Assembly: GCF_018619435.1 (NCBI RefSeq)
Contig: NZ_JAHFZF010000030.1
Coordinates: 1-55,838 of the forward strand
DNA length: 55,838 bases
Source: Rhodoferax sp. U11-2br
GTDB taxonomy: Bacteria; Pseudomonadota; Gammaproteobacteria; Burkholderiales; Burkholderiaceae_C
Direction of reading: 5' to 3'
A program made the position numbers and the translations under genes. The notes under the pieces were generated by a model. It did no database searches. It saw only the letters and a list, made by a program, of their open reading frames with translations, and was not told the origin of the DNA. Shown piece by piece: positions 50,755-55,838 of this stretch (the stretch's first letter is position 1; each line of letters starts with the position of its first letter).

Positions 50755-53700
50755 TCAACTCACACGCCGGTACAAAGGATCACAACCGATGGTGCCCACC
50801 AGGCTCTCCAGATACGCCTCGGAGCTGACGGTAGCGAGCATCTCAGTGGCATCGTCCAATTGCGCCCGAATGTTCATCTCTTCCACCAGCTGCGCGTTCT
50901 TGAGGTCGGCCATGAAGTCCTTCAGGTAGGCCATCTGTTGTGTATAAAACGCGACGTCCTTGTCCTGTTTCAAGACCAAACGTGCCTTGTACCAGTCGCT
51001 GTCAACAATGGCTTGCCTATCAAACAGTTTGCGCAGCTCGGGGTCGCTGATGTCCTTGCCTTCAAAATGGCCGTAGGCCATCACATGCAGCAAGACTTTC
51101 AGGGGAGGTATGGCGGCCTCGATACTGCCATCCTCGAAATAACTCAGGGCGACTTTTTGCTGGGCCTCCACAATGTTGTTGATGCCATCCACATAGTCTT
51201 CCAGACCTTGCAGCTCTGGTTTGAGCATTTTTTCGTTGAAAACAGCTTGTGGCTCATCGAACAATCTGTTCAGGCACATCAAAGAGAAGCGCTCGGTGAT
51301 CCTGTAACCCAGACGACTGGCCAATACCTTTTTGCCCTGGTACTCAAAATCATCGATCTTCTCAAGACAGCCGTTTTGAATGAGGTTTTTGGGATCGCGG
51401 TCACTTTCTGCCAAGCGCGCCCAGATTTCGGGGATCAACAAACTGATATCGTGATCAACCCTGTTTTGCGCGCCCACATAACCTGCAGCGGTACTGAAGG
51501 CATTGGCGTCCGTCAGGATATGCGACAACAAGGCATTGTTGAGGTCGGTGGTGGGCGTCAACATATTGAACGGCCCCTTTGTCAAGGCGCCCTCAGAACC
51601 CGCTCCAGTGGTCGAAGGTGACTTGCCTGTGAGACTACAGATGAAGTCCATGAACAGTTCTGGGGCTTCCTGGTAATGGATGGGGTTGTAAACCGCCAGC
51701 GGACGAATACCCGCCTTCTTATCCACCGGATTGTTTCTGCGTCCCGGCAAGACAGCATTGACAACAGGAATAAAAGGATCCTCAGACTTCATTTTCCGGT
51801 AGAGACGTGTGCCGATCTCGCCCAGATAACTGGCTTCCGTTTCCTCGATGAAGATATTGCGCTCCAGATAACGCGGATTTTTTGTTGGTTTGCCATCCAC
51901 AATGCGCGTGTGGGATGGCAGACAAAAGTATTCCTCATCATTTGGGCTGTTGACAACGTCCAATATCAGGTCTTTGACCGGCTGGGTGTATTTGTCGAAG
52001 TTGACGGTGTCTTCGTAGATGGCAATCGCATCCTGTTTTCTCAAGAGCTCAAAATTGGTCAGGAAGGTGTTGTTCGACACAATGTCGCGTTCTGCACCTT
52101 TGTCATACCCCCTCACAATGGCTTCGTCAGGCCGCTGAAACAGGTAACTTTCACAGTTGGCCACCACTTTGAGGCTTCGGTTGGTGTACTCGGGATTGAG
52201 CTTCTTGAATTGGCTCCGGGGCAGCGTGATGGAAGCCGAGATGTCATCTTCCATCTGGATTTTTTCGCTGGCAGAAAAGTCGGACCTCAATTTATTCAAC
52301 AGCCAATTGCCTTTTTGGCTGAAGCCGATCCGGACATAACTCCCCACCACCGGATTGGTAAAGTATTTGAGACCGGTGCCATTTTTGCCATTGATCACAT
52401 CAACGGACATGCACTCTTTCCAGTTCAGGTTGTTGCCATCCTGACGGTACAGGCGTTTGACAAACAGCACCAGCGAGCGGATATGAACCGGGATGTTTCT
52501 GACAAAGTTGTTGTACTCGTCGGTATACACATCCAATGGCTGCAACAAGCGCACAGCAGCGCCCAATGTTCTCTTCGGACTGAGGAACGACTCTGAGGGC
52601 GGCAAGCTGGGATCGTAATTTTTCCAGCGTTTTGAATAATCGTATTCAATGATTTCATCTGCCTTTTTGAAATCCTCGTCAATGTCGATGATGTTGAATT
52701 CACTGTACGTGATCGCGTTCAACATGGACTTCGATATCTCGGATTTGCCACCACCTGACACCGTGCAGGGCTTATGGCAGAAAACCCCTTCAGGAGAGGT
52801 ATTCACAATGCGCCACAAGGCAATGGCCTTGTGTTTTTCTAACCTGAACTTGTTACCCGTTGGGTGGACATAGGTTTTATTCGGCGACAACACCAGCTTC
52901 TGTTCAAGCCCCTCATACATCCAGGTGATGCTGTTTGTGTTGGTGTTGATGTAGGCGTTTTCGGGGATGTATATCAGGTTGGGGTATTTTTTGTCGACCG
53001 CATAGTTGCCCGACTTCACCTCGATACGCTCGCCCAGAAGTGATTTCACCTCTTCAAAAGAATACACATTGCCGAATTTTTTTGAAAACCCGCTGCCATC
53101 CACGATGTCACCCATGACACCTTTCGGGTAAGCAATGGCACCGCCGGAATGTTCTTCCTCCACCAGGCCATACAAATTGGCCGCGTAGCTGATCTGGGTT
53201 TTGATTTCTTTCTTTGAATACCCAAAATAATTGTCAGCAATGATGGTGACAACCACACCACGGTCGTCCCGGCAGGTGACCTTGAACGCGCCGCCGTCGT
53301 TGTAAATCTCGTCCTCTGACTTCCAGCACATGCCTTCATGCCGTTGGCGGTCGGTGGCCTGGTCCCAATGTGGCAAGCCAACCTCTTTTTTCCTGAGTTT
53401 CCTCAACTGGGGCGCCAAAATGACACATCCCGTATGCCCGGTCCAATGCGCCGTATCCAAGCCGGCGTCATTTTGTGCCAGGTAAGGGTCACCGGCATTG
53501 CCAAAAATGGACTCCACAAAGTCCAGATTGCTGACCAGACTGCCAGGCGTGAAGAAGCGCACTTCCATGCTTTTCCTGGCAATCACACCTTTGACTTCCG
53601 GACACACCATGGGCCGCAACAACAGGGACACCAACACCTTGGCTTTGTCTGCCTGGTTGGCGGTGAACGGCAAAATTTTCAACTCATCCGAGGGATGGAA

Positions 53701-54222
53701 AGCCGCATGCAAAAAATGCGCAAACGTGATTTTGGGAACTTCTTTTTTATCCAGCGGAGCCGGCAAATCACCTTCGACAATATGAAAGGTATTAACCGTT
53801 GTCCGTTTGTCATTGCTGGGGTTGTTCAGAATACCTTGTTTGATTCTGTAGGTGATGATGTCTTCACTGATGAAACTGTCCCCATTGGGTGGCAGGCTGA
53901 GCTCACGCGCATGGCCAGCCTGGGTCAACACCAAGGTGTCATTGGGCAAAGCCAATGACTTGTCAAAGTCCACCCCCTGCAAGTAGCTGTCAATGAAATT
54001 CTGTATGCGTTGATCGGCAGGAGACAGGCATTGCGCCAGCAGGCGGGATTTTTCCTTGAAGCCCTTGATCAAGCCGTTGGTCAGCGCCTCAAACTCTGGA
54101 TTGCAAAACTTGGTGCCGTCATCTTCATGGTCGTGAAACAGAGGCTGACCTAAAGAGGCTAATTGAAGATTGATGTATTGAACCGTATCTTTTCTGCTTT
54201 GTAGATTAGCTTGTTTATTCAT
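50755..54222 (-). CDS. Probable pyrophosphate-type phosphoenolpyruvate carboxykinase
   Basis: An 1155-residue soluble protein, about twice the size of ATP- or GTP-type PEP carboxykinases. YFGYSKKEIKTQISYAANLY with a His about 20 residues later (EEEHSGGAIAY) resembles the PEPCK segment holding the active-site Lys and His. CTVSGGGKSEISKS (about 486-499) resembles the PEPCK P-loop (GLSGTGKTTLS), and IIDIDEDFKKADE its Asp-bearing kinase-2 motif. The order of these three motifs matches PEPCK, with a longer insert between the His and the P-loop. The size and motifs fit the PPi-dependent PEPCKs, which interconvert oxaloacetate plus PPi and PEP, CO2 and phosphate. ATG 54222 follows GGAAAG. The DNA looks lower in GC than its neighbours. 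Confidence 0.72.
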   Translation of the reverse strand: MNKQANLQSRKDTVQYINLQLASLGQPLFHDHEDDGTKFCNPEFEALTNGLIKGFKEKSRLLAQCLSPADQRIQNFIDSYLQGVDFDKSLALPNDTLVLTQAGHARELSLPPNGDSFISEDIITYRIKQGILNNPSNDKRTTVNTFHIVEGDLPAPLDKKEVPKITFAHFLHAAFHPSDELKILPFTANQADKAKVLVSLLLRPMVCPEVKGVIARKSMEVRFFTPGSLVSNLDFVESIFGNAGDPYLAQNDAGLDTAHWTGHTGCVILAPQLRKLRKKEVGLPHWDQATDRQRHEGMCWKSEDEIYNDGGAFKVTCRDDRGVVVTIIADNYFGYSKKEIKTQISYAANLYGLVEEEHSGGAIAYPKGVMGDIVDGSGFSKKFGNVYSFEEVKSLLGERIEVKSGNYAVDKKYPNLIYIPENAYINTNTNSITWMYEGLEQKLVLSPNKTYVHPTGNKFRLEKHKAIALWRIVNTSPEGVFCHKPCTVSGGGKSEISKSMLNAITYSEFNIIDIDEDFKKADEIIEYDYSKRWKNYDPSLPPSESFLSPKRTLGAAVRLLQPLDVYTDEYNNFVRNIPVHIRSLVLFVKRLYRQDGNNLNWKECMSVDVINGKNGTGLKYFTNPVVGSYVRIGFSQKGNWLLNKLRSDFSASEKIQMEDDISASITLPRSQFKKLNPEYTNRSLKVVANCESYLFQRPDEAIVRGYDKGAERDIVSNNTFLTNFELLRKQDAIAIYEDTVNFDKYTQPVKDLILDVVNSPNDEEYFCLPSHTRIVDGKPTKNPRYLERNIFIEETEASYLGEIGTRLYRKMKSEDPFIPVVNAVLPGRRNNPVDKKAGIRPLAVYNPIHYQEAPELFMDFICSLTGKSPSTTGAGSEGALTKGPFNMLTPTTDLNNALLSHILTDANAFSTAAGYVGAQNRVDHDISLLIPEIWARLAESDRDPKNLIQNGCLEKIDDFEYQGKKVLASRLGYRITERFSLMCLNRLFDEPQAVFNEKMLKPELQGLEDYVDGINNIVEAQQKVALSYFEDGSIEAAIPPLKVLLHVMAYGHFEGKDISDPELRKLFDRQAIVDSDWYKARLVLKQDKDVAFYTQQMAYLKDFMADLKNAQLVEEMNIRAQLDDATEMLATVSSEAYLESLVGTIGCDPLYRRVS

Positions 54223-54316
54223 CTGCTTTCCAACATGAGTTTTTGACACTATTTAAAAAAGTCACCGTTTCGGGCTGTGCGATCTCGTCCTGCTGAGGGA
54301 TGGCTCGAAGCGACCG

Positions 54317-54343
54317 TTGTGCGGCTGACAACCATTGTGCGGC
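54317..54343. promoter_or_regulatory. Direct repeat TTGTGCGGC upstream of PEPCK-like gene
   Basis: Two identical TTGTGCGGC units start at 54317 and 54335, 18 bases apart, about 95-120 bases before the gene's ATG. They could be binding sites for a regulator of the PEPCK-like gene. No regulator is identified. Confidence 0.35.
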
Positions 54344-54353
54344 GTTCCAGCTG

Positions 54354-54382
54354 CCGCCACATGACATAGCTCAATGTGGCGG
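54354..54382 (+). terminator. Perfect 9-bp inverted repeat with trailing T-run
   Basis: CCGCCACAT and ATGTGGCGG flank an 11-base loop and are followed on the plus strand by AGATTTTT, like a plus-strand rho-independent terminator. No plus-strand gene precedes it. On the minus strand it lies between the YihY stop and the PEPCK-like start, so it might instead be a leader hairpin or operator. Confidence 0.45.
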
Positions 54383-54489
54383 AGATTTTTGAAACACCGG
54401 TTCAATTTTTGAAGACTGCACGATAACAGCTTATTGACCGTGCTGCGCCGCCATACATCGCGCCATTCAGCACCAGCGACAATTTCTTT

Positions 54490-54541
54490 TTTTATAGCGC
54501 GCTACGCAGGCTGAATGAGGGCCAGAGGCCGTTTTCCCACA
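54490..54541 (+). repeat. Dispersed palindromic repeat, copy 12 (YihY C-terminus)
   Basis: This copy reads TTTTTATAGCGCGCTACGCA, then GGCTGAATGAGGGCCAGAGG, then CCGTTTTCCCACA. The right half (GAGGGCCAGAGGCC) fits. It encodes the last dozen or so residues and the TAA stop of the YihY protein on the minus strand. Confidence 0.75.
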
Positions 54542-55730
54542 AATTATGGGTGCTGGGCTCCTGTTTGAGCAGCAACCCATCCAGCAGCGGCGCCAGCAAG
54601 GTGGTGTCGGGGTCGGCCAGCAGCACCAGCCGGGCACTCGCGTCTGAGCGCTCCTCGGCCAGCTGGCCGATCCAGTCGAGCGCCAGCAGGGTCTCCACCA
54701 CCGGCTCAAGCTGCAATTGGTCCACCCGCAACAAGGCGCTGAGCTGCTCCAGGCTCAGGCCCTTGTCCGGACTCTGGCGCACCCGCTCCAACTGCTGCAG
54801 CGTCTCCAGCGCCAGCAAAAACTGCCAGCCATGGGCGCGCGCACGGCGCTGTACCCCGGTCAGCAGGCTGGGCAAATACGCGGCAATCACCGCGCCCATC
54901 AGCACAATCACCCAGGCCACATACAGCCACACCAGCAGGATGGGCACCGTGGCAAAAGCGCCATACAGCACAGAATAGGTGGGCACCTTGGCCAGGTACA
55001 ACACCAGCACCCGCTTGGCCAGTTCAAACGCAGCCGACACAAACAAGCCACCGGCCCAGGCGTGTGACCAGCGCACATGGGTGTTGGGCACAAAGTGGTA
55101 GAGCGCCGCCATGCCCCAGGCCAGCAACACAAACTGCAAGCCGTCCAGCAAAAACTGCAGGCCACCCGGCAGCGCACCCACCACCCCTTTGGAGGTCGAC
55201 AGGGCGTAAGACGTCAGGCTCAAGCTCAGGGCCAGCAGCAGCGGCCCCAAGGTCATCAGCGCCCAATAGACCATCACGCGCTGGCCCAGTGGTCGCGGTT
55301 GACGCACCCGCCAGATGCCGTTCAAGGTGCGGTCAATCGTCAAAATCAAGGCCAAGGCGGTCAAAAACAAAATGCCCAGCCCCACCCCACCGAGCCGGCT
55401 GGCCTTGCCGGCAAACTGCGTCAGGTAGCCCAGCACCTGGCGCGCGATGCTGTCGGGGATCAGGCTCTCGATCAGCCACTGCTGCAGCACCAGCTGGAAC
55501 TTAGCAAACATCGGAAACGCGGTAAACACCGCCAACACCACAGTGAACAGTGGCACCAGCGCAATGGTGGTGGTGAAAGTCAGGCTGCTGGCCGTGATAC
55601 CCAGGCGGTCTTCGCGAAAGCGCTCACGCAGGGTGTGGGCCGTGTTTTTCCAGGGAAAGTGGCGCAGTTGGTGGATCAGGGCTTGCAGTCGCTGGCGCCC
55701 GTCAAAGGCGGCTTGGGTCAGGTCGGTCAT
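54492..55730 (-). CDS. YihY/RbnA-family inner-membrane protein
   Basis: A 412-residue protein of the YihY/virulence-factor BrkB family. The membrane region (about 45-290, six helices) opens with GITASSLTFTTTIALVPLF and contains YHFVPNTHVRWSHAWAGGL and YGAFATVPILLVWLYVAW. About 120 cytoplasmic residues follow, ending in a winged-helix-like segment. The old name RNase BN for the E. coli relative is now assigned to another protein, so the function is open. The final residues (NGLWPSFSLRSAL) come from a dispersed repeat. It is divergent from the gene at the window's end. Confidence 0.9.
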   Translation of the reverse strand: MTDLTQAAFDGRQRLQALIHQLRHFPWKNTAHTLRERFREDRLGITASSLTFTTTIALVPLFTVVLAVFTAFPMFAKFQLVLQQWLIESLIPDSIARQVLGYLTQFAGKASRLGGVGLGILFLTALALILTIDRTLNGIWRVRQPRPLGQRVMVYWALMTLGPLLLALSLSLTSYALSTSKGVVGALPGGLQFLLDGLQFVLLAWGMAALYHFVPNTHVRWSHAWAGGLFVSAAFELAKRVLVLYLAKVPTYSVLYGAFATVPILLVWLYVAWVIVLMGAVIAAYLPSLLTGVQRRARAHGWQFLLALETLQQLERVRQSPDKGLSLEQLSALLRVDQLQLEPVVETLLALDWIGQLAEERSDASARLVLLADPDTTLLAPLLDGLLLKQEPSTHNLWENGLWPSFSLRSAL

Positions 55731-55751
55731 GGCCGCTATGATGCCATCCCG

Positions 55752-55838
55752 ATGAACGCTCAGAACACTCCCCCTCCCACCCCGCCCTCTTCTTCCGTCG
55801 CCCTTACCCGTTTCCTGTCGGTGGGCAGCCTGCTCGGC
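55752..55838 (+). CDS. Start of an unidentified gene
   Basis: Only the first 29 codons are visible. They begin with ATG 55752 and read a Pro/Ser-rich N-terminus, then TRFLSVGSLLG, a hydrophobic stretch that could begin a membrane protein such as a transporter. The start lies 21 bases from the divergent YihY start. Too little is present to identify the family. Confidence 0.5.
   Translation, partial: MNAQNTPPPTPPSSSVALTRFLSVGSLLG

Overview
The window is high-GC bacterial DNA with the gene content and protein style of a betaproteobacterium in the Comamonadaceae (Rhodoferax/Polaromonas-like). This placement rests on family recognition and on a dispersed palindromic repeat in many intergenic gaps; no database search was possible. 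No rRNA, tRNA, CRISPR array, transposase or prophage was seen.

Layout. 1-4.3 kb: the 3' end of nusB, a PLP aminotransferase and a tightly coupled ybgC-tolQ-tolR-tolA set (no tolB or pal). 4.3-10.1 kb (minus): thiC behind a TPP riboswitch, then dnaE. 10.2-15.8 kb: a LuxR-type response regulator facing a three-gene minus operon (TonB-dependent receptor, periplasmic binding protein, hybrid histidine kinase), which looks like one sensory or uptake system. 16-20.6 kb: flavodoxin-like protein, pirin, divergent LysR regulator, an FAD amine-oxidase-like protein and gluQ. 20.7-26.7 kb: two large convergent PAS-GGDEF-EAL proteins. 26.7-29.6 kb: trmB, an RluA-type pseudouridine synthase, a FecR-domain protein and an OmpA-type lipoprotein. 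29.6-33.9 kb (minus): a CHASE2 class III nucleotide cyclase and a REC-GAF-HD-GYP protein. 34.1-39.4 kb: a 2,4-dienoyl-CoA reductase fused in frame to a crotonase-family enzyme, a MetQ-like binding protein and an FAD oxidoreductase. 39.6-49.6 kb: a DsbC/G-like lipoprotein, a DHH phosphoesterase, a ferredoxin, a minus-strand run trhP-arfB-yhgE-diguanylate cyclase-ylqF, aroC and a CBS protein. 49.8-55.8 kb: an outer-membrane barrel, a very large lower-GC protein that looks like a pyrophosphate-type PEP carboxykinase, a YihY membrane protein and the start of a divergent gene.

The most striking theme is a roughly 45-55 bp repeat (core: AGCCCTT, a short loop, AAGGGCT, then AGAGGCC). At least 12 copies are visible. 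Most are intergenic, but copies also lie in frame inside gluQ and trmB, form the linker of the dienoyl-CoA reductase/crotonase fusion, encode the C-terminal tail of the YihY protein, and supply stop codons for thiC, dnaE and trhP. The repeat therefore appears to be reshaping proteins as well as filling gaps.

Second-messenger signalling is dense: two dual GGDEF-EAL proteins, one solute-binding-domain diguanylate cyclase, one HD-GYP protein and one class III cyclase lie within about 24 kb.
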